Assembly: GCA_963757135.1 (NCBI GenBank)
Contig: CAVWQE010000011.1
Location: 1-64,000, forward strand
Reading direction: 5' to 3'
DNA length: 64,000 nucleotides
Source: Gp1-AA145 sp963757135
GTDB lineage: Bacteria; Acidobacteriota; Terriglobia; Terriglobales; Acidobacteriaceae
Positions 44,841-53,882 of this stretch are shown piece by piece (position 1 is the first letter of the stretch; every line of letters starts with the position of its first letter). The position numbers were made by a program, and so were the translations under genes. Below the pieces are notes generated by a model. That model searched no databases and was not told the origin of the DNA. It saw only the letters and a list, made by a program, of their open reading frames with translations.

Positions 44841-44844
44841 CGGC

Positions 44845-46596
44845 TCACGCATGGTGTTCGCCGTATATCTCATCAATCTTGTTCTGAAATCGCTCCTCGA
44901 TCGCACGGCGGCGTATTTTCATACTGGCGGTCATGGTGTTCGTGATCGCAGACAGTTCCTCTACAATCAGCCGGAACTCTTTAAGCTTCTCAAATTGCGC
45001 CAAGGTCCGGTTTAATTCCTCGACAATTTCCTCATACCATTTGCGCACCGGTGTGAGCGCGATCAATTCCTCGCGCGATGCATATCGCAAGTTCTCTCTT
45101 TTTGCGGTCGATTCCAAAGCCGCGAAATCCGGAAAGATCAGCACCGCCGGGAACTTGCGCTTATCGCCAACCACCACCGCCTCGGCAATCAACGGATTGT
45201 GCTTTAACGCATTCTCGATCGGCTGCGGCGCGATAAACTTTCCGCCTGAAGTCTTGATCAGATCCTTCTTGCGGTCGGTCACATAAAGGAAGCCGTCTTC
45301 ATCCAGCCTTCCGATGTCGCCCGTCTTGAACCAGTCATCGACAAACGCCTCGCGAGTTTCGTCCGGCTTGTTCCAATAAGCATGAAACACCGATGGCCCG
45401 CGCACCAGGATCTCACCGTCATCAGCAATACGGACCTCGACATTTGCGAGCGGCTTGCCGACACTTCCAATCCGGTGCGCTGCAGGAGTGTTTACGGCAA
45501 TCACTGGTGACGTTTCGGTCAGACCATAACCTTCATGGATTCTGATACCCACATCGGCATACCACTCGGCCAACTGACGACCCAGAGGCGCGCCCCCAGA
45601 AATAAAGATGCTCACGCGTCCGCCGATTCCTTCTCGAATCTTCGAGAACACGAGCCGGTCCGCCAGCTTCCATGAGGCTGAACCTGGCGTCTCCCCGGCA
45701 AGAATCTGCTCCCGGCACGAGCAGCCCGTACTCAGTGCCCACCGGTAGATTTGTTTCTTCGGAAATGAATGTGCGCGAAGCTCCACTTGGGCATGAACTT
45801 TTTCATAGACGCGCGGCACACTGAGCAGAATGTCCGGCTTTATTTCGAGCAATGACTGGGCGACCTGATCGACAGCCGGCACGTGCGCCAGCGTTACGCC
45901 GCGATAGAGCAGCCCCATATCCACTGAGCGCGCGGTCACATGCGACAGCGGCAGGAATGATACGCATCTCATGCCCATGCGAAACGCAAAAGGAGAAAGG
46001 AACGCATCGATATTTGAGGCCATGTTGCCGTGCGTGAGCATCACGCCCTTCGGAACTCCCGTCGTGCCCGAGGTGTAAATGATGGTTGCCAGGTCGTTGG
46101 GCTGCATCACCCTGGCAATCGATTCGGCGGCCGAGCCGCTCGAAGACTGCACCATGGCCGACATCCTGATGGCCCGCTCCGAGACAACCTGATCCATAAC
46201 TACAATCTTTTCGAGACCTGTCTGTTCACGGATCGACAGCACCTTGGCCAGGTGCTGTTCCGCCGAAACGAAGATCACTCTTGGTCTGGAGTCGCGCAGC
46301 AGATAAGCAATCTGTTCGGCTGTCAGGGTGGTGTAAACGGGAACCACAACCGCCCCCAGAAGAAGGGAGGCGAAGTCCGCAACTACCCACTCGTAGCGAT
46401 TTTCGCTCAGGATGGCGATGCGGTCGCCGGAGCCAATTCCCCAGGAACGCAGCTCGCGTGCTACTCCGGCAACTTTGGCGGCGAATTGTTGCGAGGAGAC
46501 CGGCACCCATCCTGCGTCAGTCTTGCGCAGCACGAACTCAGACTGATTCCGGGCGGCAATCGCGAAAAAGATGTCGTTCAGGGTCTGAAGGCTCAT
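44845..46596 (-). CDS. AMP-forming acyl-CoA ligase (long-chain type)
   Basis: This 583-residue adenylate-forming enzyme activates a fatty acid with ATP and joins it to CoA. P-loop-like motif TIIYTSGTTGVPKGVMLTHG, SFLPLSHVTARS, VPRVYEKVHAQVE (long-chain branch), GYGLTETSPVIAVNT (A5 motif), DWFKTGDIGRLDEDGFLYV (A7) and DRKKDLIKTSGGKFIAPQPI (A8/A10 region) are all present. I chose ATG 46596 (SLQTLNDIFFAIAAR); the frame extends to 46680. It is probably a housekeeping FadD-type ligase. Confidence 0.9.
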   Translation of the reverse strand: MSLQTLNDIFFAIAARNQSEFVLRKTDAGWVPVSSQQFAAKVAGVARELRSWGIGSGDRIAILSENRYEWVVADFASLLLGAVVVPVYTTLTAEQIAYLLRDSRPRVIFVSAEQHLAKVLSIREQTGLEKIVVMDQVVSERAIRMSAMVQSSSGSAAESIARVMQPNDLATIIYTSGTTGVPKGVMLTHGNMASNIDAFLSPFAFRMGMRCVSFLPLSHVTARSVDMGLLYRGVTLAHVPAVDQVAQSLLEIKPDILLSVPRVYEKVHAQVELRAHSFPKKQIYRWALSTGCSCREQILAGETPGSASWKLADRLVFSKIREGIGGRVSIFISGGAPLGRQLAEWYADVGIRIHEGYGLTETSPVIAVNTPAAHRIGSVGKPLANVEVRIADDGEILVRGPSVFHAYWNKPDETREAFVDDWFKTGDIGRLDEDGFLYVTDRKKDLIKTSGGKFIAPQPIENALKHNPLIAEAVVVGDKRKFPAVLIFPDFAALESTAKRENLRYASREELIALTPVRKWYEEIVEELNRTLAQFEKLKEFRLIVEELSAITNTMTASMKIRRRAIEERFQNKIDEIYGEHHA

Positions 46597-46758
46597 GCCA
46601 AGTGTTCGTGAGACTGTAATGCTTTCGCGTCCCGGGCGCAACGTTACGTTAGCGACCTTCCGCCAACCAGCACGGACCAATCCCAGTTGCTGCTTCGATT
46701 CTGTTGACCCGTTCAGTGATTCGCCCTAACATCTGGCAGCGAGGAAACCTTTCATAGC

Positions 46759-48285
46759 TTGGAGAACAAAATAACAATTAAGAATATCGGAGCCGTTTTA
46801 AAACTCTGTCCGCGAATTGCGCGGTCTGGCGCAATCGTCTTTCTGGCGCTTATACACTCCCTTATTGCCGAAACCATCTATCTCAAGAGCGGTCTTTCCA
46901 TTTCCGTAACCCGCACCCAGCAAAAAGACGGCGAGATTCTCTATTGGGTGGGCGACGATCAATACAGCATTGATAAAAACGAAGTTCTAAGGATCGAATC
47001 TGGAGACGCTCCGGTCACTACGGGAAGCTTTCGTGGGTCCATTATTTCCGGAAGCGGCGTCCAGGATCTGACCCGGCGTGATTCTTCGTCCGGCCCTCAA
47101 CATGACAAAGTGAAGCTCCCGGCTCCGGTTGGGCCCAAACAAAACGATGCTTACTGGACTGGACTCCGCAACCGCATCATGGTACGCGACACCATCGACG
47201 ATCAGCGCCTGGCTGAAATTGAAATTCAACACAACGACCGCACTACCGCCGACGCCTTCTACCTCGCCGCCACGACAGAGATGCAAAGCGGAAACGCCGA
47301 CAAGGCCGCAGGATATTTTGAACATGCCGTTCGCGCCATGCCCGCTCGCGTAGATCTTCTGCAGTGGCACGCCATTGCGCTGGCTGCTGAGGGCCGTTAC
47401 CCAGATGCCGTAAATGAACTGGAACGCGCCAACTCTTTGAAGCCCGATTCCGTCGAAGTGCTTCGCATCCTGGGTTCGGCGCGTTACGACGCCGATCAGA
47501 CAAGTGCTGCGATCGCTGCATGGAAACGCGCTCAGGAACTCTCGCCAGATCCGACCGTTGCCGCGTTGCTGCACAAGGCCGAAAGGGAACTCGAAGTTGA
47601 GGAGAAATCTCGGAGCAAAGAAAGCCGTCACTTCACTCTGCACTACCAAGGCGACAAAACCTCACCCGAGCTTCAGCAGCAAATTCTGGCGACGCTGGAA
47701 ACAGCCTATCGGGACATTTCTCGCCAGCTCAGCTTCGAGCCCGGCGAGAACATCATTGTAATCCTCTATACGAAGACCGAATTCGTGGACATCACCCAGG
47801 CGCCAACCTGGGCGGGCGCCCTGAACGACGGCAAGCTGCGGATTCCAATTGGCGGCATCAGTGCAATGGATCCCGAACTCGAACGAAATCTTCGCCACGA
47901 ACTGACGCACTCATTTGTCCACTGGTTGTCCTCAGGACGCTGTCCTACATGGCTGAATGAAGGACTGGCACAGCTAATGGAGCCTCGCAGCGCCGCGATG
48001 TATGCGCGACAGCTCGGTCCAATGTTCCTCGACCGCAAGGCAATTCCGTTTTCGGCGTTGCAGTATTCCTTTACCCGCCTTAATCCATTGCAGGCTGAAA
48101 TGGCCTATGCCGAGTCACTTTCAGCAGTCGAATATTTGCAGGGACGCTACGGCATGTCCGAAATTGTCCGCATGCTGCGAAACATCGGCTCCGGCGTTGA
48201 GCCAGAAACGGCGCTGACCAACAGCACGGGAATGGATTACTCGGTGCTGGCCCAAAGAATTGGCGAGCAGATGGCCAGACAATGA
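46759..48285 (+). CDS. Exported TPR protein with peptidase MA-like metalloprotease domain
   Basis: This 508-residue protein starts at TTG 46759, with an N-terminal hydrophobic segment (GAIVFLALIHSLIAETIYL). The middle (residues ~165-280) holds TPR units (AAGYFEHAVRAMPARVDLLQ, AVNELERANSLKPDSVEVL). The C-terminal ~220 residues contain the zinc motif HELTH near residues 380-384 and, ~20 residues later, WLNEGLAQLME supplying the third ligand, as in gluzincin-type MA peptidases. It is probably a periplasmic or cell-surface metalloprotease with a TPR binding module; substrate unknown. Confidence 0.85.
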   Translation: MENKITIKNIGAVLKLCPRIARSGAIVFLALIHSLIAETIYLKSGLSISVTRTQQKDGEILYWVGDDQYSIDKNEVLRIESGDAPVTTGSFRGSIISGSGVQDLTRRDSSSGPQHDKVKLPAPVGPKQNDAYWTGLRNRIMVRDTIDDQRLAEIEIQHNDRTTADAFYLAATTEMQSGNADKAAGYFEHAVRAMPARVDLLQWHAIALAAEGRYPDAVNELERANSLKPDSVEVLRILGSARYDADQTSAAIAAWKRAQELSPDPTVAALLHKAERELEVEEKSRSKESRHFTLHYQGDKTSPELQQQILATLETAYRDISRQLSFEPGENIIVILYTKTEFVDITQAPTWAGALNDGKLRIPIGGISAMDPELERNLRHELTHSFVHWLSSGRCPTWLNEGLAQLMEPRSAAMYARQLGPMFLDRKAIPFSALQYSFTRLNPLQAEMAYAESLSAVEYLQGRYGMSEIVRMLRNIGSGVEPETALTNSTGMDYSVLAQRIGEQMARQ

Positions 48286-48325
48286 GGCTTCTGACTTTCT
48301 GATTGTCAATTTTACGTCGCGAACG

Positions 48326-48355
48326 TTGACCACTCCAATAAGTCGGAGCTAGACT
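48326..48355 (+). promoter_or_regulatory. Possible sigma-70 promoter of the selenocysteine peroxiredoxin gene
   Basis: TTGACC at 48326-48331 and TAGACT at 48350-48355 are spaced by 18 bp, about 20 bp upstream of the ATG at 48376. The boxes match the consensus in five and four of six positions. The call is weak because acidobacterial promoters are not well characterised. Confidence 0.3.
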
Positions 48356-48375
48356 TCTTGCGTCGAGGAATACAC

Positions 48376-48930
48376 ATGAAAAAACTGTTCGTAGCGATGG
48401 TGTTGGCAGCCGCAATCCTTTTGCAGCCAATTTCCAAAGCCGCCCCCAAGGAGGACGCATCAGCCATGCCGAAAGTTGGCGACCTCGCTCCTGACTTCAA
48501 AATGCAATACTTCGATGGCCATGACCTTAAAGAGGTCAACCTAAGCGAGTATCGCGGTAAGAAGCAAGTGGTGCTGGCGTTCTATGTATTCGCCTTTACT
48601 GGTGGTTGAACCCAGCAAATGAAAAACTTCCAGCAGAATTTGAAAAAGCTGGAAGCTACCGACACCCAGGTTCTGGGTGTGAGCATGGATAGCCCGTTCG
48701 CGAACCACGCCTTTGCCGATTCCATCGGCGTCACCTTCCCGCTTTTGAGCGACTGGGGTGGAGAAACCACTCGCAACTACGGCGTTTACGTTGATAAGTA
48801 CAAGGCAGCGCGCCGCGTGAACTTCCTGATCGGCAAAGACGGTCACATTCTGGAAGAACAATTGGACAGCGCTGCCATCGATCCCTCCAAGATCGTCGAT
48901 GCATGCGAACGTCCGAAGATGAAACAGTAG
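48376..48930 (+). CDS. Exported peroxiredoxin, probable selenoprotein (in-frame TGA at the peroxidatic position)
   Basis: This 184-residue AhpC/TSA-type peroxiredoxin starts at ATG 48376 (site GAGGAA). A signal peptide (KKLFVAMVLAAAILLQPISK) leads into VGDLAPDFKMQYFDGHDLKE, then VVLAFYVFAFTGG, an in-frame TGA at 48607-48609 (residue 78), and TQQMKNFQQNLKKL in the same frame through VLGVSMDSPFANHAFAD, FPLLSDWGG and NFLIGKDGHILEEQL. The TGA is where the family has its peroxidatic Cys (TxxC). A perfect 8-bp hairpin begins 17 nt later. Read-through as selenocysteine would give a complete enzyme with a second redox residue, Cys in the C-terminal VDACERP. Without read-through only 77 residues are made. 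Confidence 0.85.
48607..48655 (+). promoter_or_regulatory. Candidate bacterial SECIS element downstream of the TGA
   Basis: CTTCCAGC (48627-48634) pairs perfectly with GCTGGAAG (48648-48655) around the 13-nt loop AGAATTTGAAAAA. From the TGA to the loop is 25 nt, and a G is the second loop base. Bacterial SECIS elements require a stem-loop close behind the UGA (roughly 16-37 nt to the apical loop), a short loop and a G in its first two positions; this hairpin meets all three. SelB binding is inferred. Confidence 0.75.
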
Positions 48931-48949
48931 GCTTGCTTTTCCTTCGATC

Positions 48950-48980
48950 AGGCCTCCGCCTGAGCGGAGGCCTTTTGTTT
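48950..48980 (+). terminator. Rho-independent terminator of the peroxiredoxin gene
   Basis: AGGCCTCCGC (48950-48959) pairs with GCGGAGGCCT (48964-48973) over the loop CTGA, followed by TTTGTTTT. It ends a monocistronic unit 20 bp after the stop codon. Confidence 0.93.
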
Positions 48981-49024
48981 TATCCTGTTAACTCGAACCT
49001 TACTTTTTCATTGGAGCTTATCGG

Positions 49025-49843
49025 ATGGATGCCTCGTCTCCGCAGTTTGCGCAACTGAAGTCGGCCATGAAATCAACCTGGATGGCGGGCGACTTCGGCG
49101 AGATCGCGAAATATGCTGCACGCGAGGGCGAGAATTTCGTTGCTCGCCTTCAACTGAAGCCGGGACAGCGCGTGCTTGACGTTGCCTGCGGCACCGGCAA
49201 CACCGCCATTCCCGCCGCTCGAACCGGCACTGACGTTATTGGGGTGGACATCGCCACAAATCTCCTCGAACAGGCACGGCGGCGTGCTGGAGTCGAAAAC
49301 CTGTCGGTGAAATTTCAGGAAGGCGACGCCGAAGACCTGCCGTTTGGCGACGGAGAGTTCGATGTCGTCATTACAATGTTCGGCGCCATGTTCGCTCCGC
49401 GGCCTGAGCGCGCCGCCGCCGAACTGCTGCGCGTGTGTAAGCCTGGGGGGGTGGTCGCCATGGCCAACTGGACTCCCGAAGGCTTCATCGGAAAAACATT
49501 TCGTGCGACCGCCCAGCTGGCTCCCCCACCGCCGGGTGTTCTTCCGCCGGTCCTGTGGGGAGATGAGAACGTCGTAAAGCAGCGATTTTCATCAGGCGTC
49601 GCCGACCTCAAAACCAAAAAATACACCGTGAATTTCAAGTATCCATTTCCACCCGAAAAAGTGGTAGCGCTTTTCCGTCAGTATTTCGGACCTACCATGA
49701 CGACCTACTCGCGGCTCGATCCGGCTGGCCAATCTCAACTGACCACGGTTTTGGAATCTTTGTGGCGCGAGCACAACCTGGCTTCCGATGGAAACACCAG
49801 CGTCGAAGGCGAATATCTCGAAGTCCGAGTTGTTCCCGCGTAA
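49025..49843 (+). CDS. Class I SAM-dependent methyltransferase
   Basis: This 272-residue protein has the SAM-binding motif I VLDVACGTGNTAIPAA, then VIGVDIATNLLEQA (motif II acidic residue), VKFQEGDAEDLPFGDGEFDV (motif III region), and MFGAMFAPRPERAAAELLRV (UbiE-like). The C-terminal part FRATAQLAPPPPGVLPPVLW is typical of a small-molecule methyltransferase lineage. The substrate is not identifiable. It stands alone between the peroxiredoxin gene and tRNA-fMet. Confidence 0.85.
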   Translation: MDASSPQFAQLKSAMKSTWMAGDFGEIAKYAAREGENFVARLQLKPGQRVLDVACGTGNTAIPAARTGTDVIGVDIATNLLEQARRRAGVENLSVKFQEGDAEDLPFGDGEFDVVITMFGAMFAPRPERAAAELLRVCKPGGVVAMANWTPEGFIGKTFRATAQLAPPPPGVLPPVLWGDENVVKQRFSSGVADLKTKKYTVNFKYPFPPEKVVALFRQYFGPTMTTYSRLDPAGQSQLTTVLESLWREHNLASDGNTSVEGEYLEVRVVPA

Positions 49844-49982
49844 TCGGGCACGGGGCAGTTTTTTGTCAGGACTTTTCGAGACGCGCTATTTTTGCCCTGG
49901 CACGTCCTTCTCGCGGTGAAATATCGCGTGAATATTGTGCGCGCGCGTTTGACGCTCCCCACCACGGTTGTTATCATCAAAT

Positions 49983-50059
<77 letters not shown>

Positions 50060-50232
50060 ACCACAAGTCATTGATTCCGCAAGTTGTTTCCTCCTGACAG
50101 CTGAAAAGTGTAAGAAAAATGTAAGAAAACTCACGCCGTTTTCGGCCGTTTTCGCCTTACTTCGCGCCCGTTTGTGCGAAATCTGGGCCGATGCTAGATT
50201 GCCGCAAAAAATCGCCCACCAAGGACTTGAAG

Positions 50233-51597
50233 ATGTCGTCAGAAGGAATCAGCGCTGAACATCCGGGAAATGTCGCCGTCGCGTCTGACGCTGAGCGAAT
50301 CCCTGACAGTACGCTGATCACGGTAAAGGTGTACACGCGACACAACCGCAACTGCCCAAAACGAGACCGCTCAGATTGGGCGAGATGCAATTGCGTGAAG
50401 TGGCTGTACATCTACCGCGATGGCAAGTACAAACTCGTCAGTGGCAAGACGCGCAGTTGGGAAAAAGCAGAGCAAAAGGCGCGCGAACTCCGAGACTCCT
50501 TTGATCCTGTCAGGCAGCTGCAGCGTCAGCTCGAAGCGAAGGCGCAGAAACGGCAAGTGGAGATAGCTTCCGCAGTTGAAAATTTCCTGCAGGAAATCAC
50601 ACGGCTCAATCGGGCAGAAGCCACTCGCGCCAAGTACACACTGACACTGAACCGATTGTCGGAGTGGTGTGCCGCCCAGGACGCCCCAATTACGTTGCTG
50701 TCACAACTCGACATCGCTACCTTGCGCCGCTGGATTCAAACATGGGACGGTGCGCCTACGACGCGGCACAACCAGCACCAACGGGTCATCACATTCTTTT
50801 TCTTCTGCATCGAACAGGGTTGGATCAAAGAAAACCCTGCAAAAAAAATCAAGAAAGTCACCCCTGAACAAGATGAGACACTGCCTTTCAGCCGAGAGCA
50901 GTTTGATGCGTTGATCGAGGCAACTAATTTTTACGACAGCCGCGATCCCAGGAAGGCTGGCGACACCGTAAATTCGCGCCGTGCTCGAGCATACCTGAAG
51001 CTTCTGCGCTGGAGCGGCCTTCGCGCTGGCGATGCCGCGTGCCTTTCACGGGACAAACTGAGGGACGATAATTCCATCTTTCTCTATCAACGGAAGGTCA
51101 AAGGTAAAGCAAGTTCACCAGTGTACGGGCTGCTGCCGCACGATGTGGCCGAGGAGTTGCGCACCGTGCCGGCGAGTTCTCACACACATCCTGATTACTT
51201 CTTCTGGAGTGGGCACAGCAAGCGCAAGAGCGAGGTGTCGAACTGGATCAAGATTTTCGGGAAGATCCTCGCGACCGCCACCGAAAAGCGTCCTGAACTC
51301 TTCAAAGAAAGTGATGGAAATCCCAAGCCGGCTCATCTTCACATGCTCAGGGACACCTTCGCGGTGGAGTACCTGCTGGCGGGAATGCCCCTCGATGAGG
51401 TCTCCCGGTTGCTGGGGCATTCAAGCGTTTTGATCACACAGAAACACTACGCACCCTGGGGGCTGGAACGGCAGCAGAAATTAGCGACAAGCGTACGGAA
51501 CGCGTGGTCGGCAATGGGAATAAATGCCAAGAGTAGCATCGATAAAGGTTCCCATGCGCCCTCAACTAGGCTGGTGAGGCATGCTGCTGGTCGCTAA
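50233..51597 (+). CDS. Tyrosine recombinase (integrase) of the island
   Basis: This 454-residue site-specific recombinase has an N-terminal region with a Cys pair (ARCNCVKWLYIYRDGKYKLV), a SAM-like DNA-binding domain (~residues 110-210) and a catalytic domain with all active residues: Arg in RWSGLRAGDAACLS, Lys in YQRKVKGKASS, His/Arg in LHMLRDTFAVEYLL, His in SRLLGHSSVLI, and the nucleophile Tyr in QKHYAPWG. ATG 50233 has AAGGA 7 nt upstream; ATG 50191 is an alternative. Position and orientation, just after the tRNA att site, fit an integrase acting on that site. Confidence 0.92.
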   Translation: MSSEGISAEHPGNVAVASDAERIPDSTLITVKVYTRHNRNCPKRDRSDWARCNCVKWLYIYRDGKYKLVSGKTRSWEKAEQKARELRDSFDPVRQLQRQLEAKAQKRQVEIASAVENFLQEITRLNRAEATRAKYTLTLNRLSEWCAAQDAPITLLSQLDIATLRRWIQTWDGAPTTRHNQHQRVITFFFFCIEQGWIKENPAKKIKKVTPEQDETLPFSREQFDALIEATNFYDSRDPRKAGDTVNSRRARAYLKLLRWSGLRAGDAACLSRDKLRDDNSIFLYQRKVKGKASSPVYGLLPHDVAEELRTVPASSHTHPDYFFWSGHSKRKSEVSNWIKIFGKILATATEKRPELFKESDGNPKPAHLHMLRDTFAVEYLLAGMPLDEVSRLLGHSSVLITQKHYAPWGLERQQKLATSVRNAWSAMGINAKSSIDKGSHAPSTRLVRHAAGR

Positions 51598-51745
51598 AAC
51601 CGGCAGCAAACTTGCACTGACTCACTGCCGCTTTTCGCGATCCGTTTGCAACCCCGCCGCGGACGTGAAGGAATCCATCCCCGATGAGTGGGTCCGTTTG
51701 ACGAATTTTCAAACCTGACCTACATACAGGAAGCAATGGTGTGCC

Positions 51746-52018
51746 ATGAATTCACAATCTTCTGCCCAGCCCAGCCTTGTACGCTCAAATGGTTCTTCCT
51801 CCCCAGCTAGTGCTGCCTTCGAGAGGCACTACTCGGTCGGCGAGTTGGCCCAGCTGTGGGGCCTTAGCGAGCGGACTATCCGCCGGATCTTTAACAGTGA
51901 GCCGGGGGTATTCAGGTGGGAAAGCACCGAGACTCGGTTTAAGCGGGGATATACCACTCTGCGAATACCCGAAAGCGTTGTGCAACGTGTCCACCGAAAA
52001 CTAAGAAAAGCCGGATAA
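51746..52018 (+). CDS. Small helix-turn-helix DNA-binding protein
   Basis: This 90-residue protein contains a helix-turn-helix: HYSVGELAQLWGLSERTIRRIF, followed by GVFRWESTETR and TTLRIPESVVQRVHRKLRKA. The pattern resembles excisionase-like or MerR-type small DNA-binding proteins that serve recombinases. It lies 149 bp after the integrase and 12 bp before the broken second recombinase, so it may direct recombination. It looks intact. Confidence 0.7.
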   Translation: MNSQSSAQPSLVRSNGSSSPASAAFERHYSVGELAQLWGLSERTIRRIFNSEPGVFRWESTETRFKRGYTTLRIPESVVQRVHRKLRKAG

Positions 52019-52030
52019 GGAGCCGACGTT

Positions 52031-52988
52031 ATGGAACGACACATTTCCGTCGATCATCAAGATTCGAGGCAATCCGCCGGGTTTGTCACGGCAAATATTG
52101 ACTTCTTCACCCAGACCCACCGCAAGAAGCGCACTTATCTCTCCTACCGCTATACCCTCGATGCGCTGCTTCGCACCACATGCCGTAAGCCCTTCGTAGA
52201 CCAGGTTACGCGGGAGGACATCCTGGAATTCATGAGCCATTGCTACAAGCTGGGGCTGGGCAAGCGAACTGTGTACGACAAGCTGGTTGTCGTCCTGTAG
52301 TTCTTCAAACGAAGTGGCATGACCAATCTCATTCAGCGTGGCGACTGGCCAGATTACGTGGATGCGATTCGCCCCATCTACGAAGCCGACGAAGTGGAGG
52401 CCATGCTGAAAGGTTCGAGCGGGCGCGAAACAATCGTCATTAAGTTTCTGCTCTGCTCCGGCTTTCGAGATCAGGAAGCCACGTTTGTCGAATGGCGGGA
52501 CATTGACTTCCGCAACAACGTGGTTCGCGTGACCGCGAAACCACGATGGGGGTTCACGCCCAAAAACTGGGAGGAACGAGTTGTCCCGGTGCCCGCGAAC
52601 TTGATGGAGTGCCTGCGGAAACTCAAAAACCAGAATGACGCTACACCCGGTCAGTTGGTATTCCCCAGCACTCGGGGCAATCCGGACAGCGAGATGAATA
52701 CGCTCATTAAGCGGGTCGCCGAGCGCGCCAAGCTCAACTGCGGTCGCTGTGTGACGGAACACCGAAATAAGTGTGGCACCGGACCGTATTGCCAGAATTA
52801 TTTCCTTCACAAATTCCGTCACACTTTTGCTACCGAGCATTTGCGAAGCGGAATCGATATCCGAACCCTGCAGGGGTTGGATGGGGAACCGGGACATCAA
52901 ATCGACTATGGTCTATTTGAAGGGTGTTCAATCAAAAGATGCGTTAGCTAAGGTTAACGCCGGCACGCTTGCAAAGTACGCATCCTAA
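52031..52988 (+). pseudogene. Second tyrosine recombinase, in-frame stop plus frameshift
   Basis: The frame starts with RHISVDHQDSRQSAGFVTAN and covers the N-terminal core-binding domain (YLSYRYTLDALLRTTC). It is interrupted by TAG (52298-52300) in KLVVVL-stop-FFKRSGM, continues with the catalytic Arg (LCSGFRDQEATFVEW), Lys region and HKFRHTFATEHL, and loses frame near 52873 (one extra G). The end GWMGNRDIKSTMVYLKG holds the nucleophile Tyr, but the usual GH pair reads GN. Three lesions make this inactive. It is related to shorter phage-type recombinases, not to the first integrase. Confidence 0.85.
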
Positions 52989-53127
52989 GCTGAAGCTTGC
53001 TTCACCGAACCCGATTTCGGCTCGGCGCGTTTGACCAATCATTAAGAATCAAAGTAGATGTACAACGAGACGCTGCGGGGATCCACGCTGAACTCCGCGG
53101 CCTGGTGTGCTGAGAAAGGCATTCCCT

Positions 53128-53349
53128 ATGACTCTCGTCGAAAGCTTAGAACGGCGAACCAACGTGCTCCGTGCCCGAGAGGTGGCCGCGCTGTTTCAGG
53201 TTACACCGCAGCATATCTATAAGACGGCAGCCAAGGGAACCATCCCTTGCTTCAGGGTAGCCGGCGCTATTCGGTTTGACCCTAAGGCGTTGGCGATTTG
53301 GCTGCGCCATCGCATGCCAATGGTCGAGGCAAGGGCTCGAACCTGCTGA
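53128..53349 (+). CDS. Small HTH DNA-binding protein (excisionase-like)
   Basis: This 73-residue protein reads VLRAREVAALFQVTPQHIYK, TAAKGTIPCFRVAGAIRFDP and KALAIWLRHR, the typical winged HTH of small excisionase/HTH_17 proteins. ATG 53128 follows GAGAAAGG. It lies 140 bp after the broken recombinase and is intact. Confidence 0.72.
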   Translation: MTLVESLERRTNVLRAREVAALFQVTPQHIYKTAAKGTIPCFRVAGAIRFDPKALAIWLRHRMPMVEARARTC

Positions 53350-53553
53350 CGAGAAGTGCATAAACCCAGCGGAAAGAATCGCGCTGGGAAATTCTGGGCA
53401 GAGCTTGTGGCAGCAAGATCATGCATTCACGACCCGATGCGCGTCAGGTGAGGTCTATCGTCAGACAAAATGTGATCGGTTTAAAGAGTCCGCTTACGCC
53501 CCAGCCACAATATACTAATTTGCTGTCGTCGTAACGGGAGTGTACTCGTCCAC

Positions 53554-53815
53554 ATGATTGGTGACACTTTTTGGAAAACCGGTTCTTTGGGTAACGCCAG
53601 AGGAATCGAGCCTTTGCAGAGCAGTTTGCACCGTGGAAATGGCGCGCGCCGCCTTTCTGTGCTCGAACCCTTAAGCTCTGGCCTGCGTAAAACTTGGCGG
53701 CCTGGTCGCGCTTGGGAAAGCTGCCAAATCCGCAGCTTTCCCACATTTCCACCGTGCCTGCAGCTGCGGTCTGGAATTCCCCAGTTTCTAACACCCCTGG
53801 AGTGTCACTAATCAT
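53554..53815. mobile_element. MITE-like element with 15-bp terminal inverted repeats
   Basis: ATGATTGGTGACACT (53554-53568) and AGTGTCACTAATCAT (53801-53815) are inverted with one mismatch. Inside, GCACCGTGGAAATG and CATTTCCACCGTGC form a second imperfect inverted pair, so the ~262-bp element can fold on itself. It has no gene and sits beside the truncated kinase. Confidence 0.6.
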
Positions 53816-53882
53816 TCCGAACGAGAACAGTGAGCAGGAACTCGATTCAGCAGCTTTTCAATTGCCCGCTCCATGGTTCCGT

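Noticed and set aside
44787..44844. TPP riboswitch upstream of thiG
   Set aside because: The gap between the acyl-CoA ligase and thiG is only 58 bp, and its content is a dispersed-repeat copy; no THI-box segments are visible.
52298..52300. In-frame stop in the second recombinase as another recoded codon
   Set aside because: It is TAG, not TGA, replaces a non-catalytic position, and the same gene has a later frameshift and a changed active-site residue, so it is ordinary decay.
52001..52900. Leftward 299-codon frame over the second recombinase
   Set aside because: It is antisense to a recognisable recombinase with motifs in the forward direction, and has no recognisable domain.
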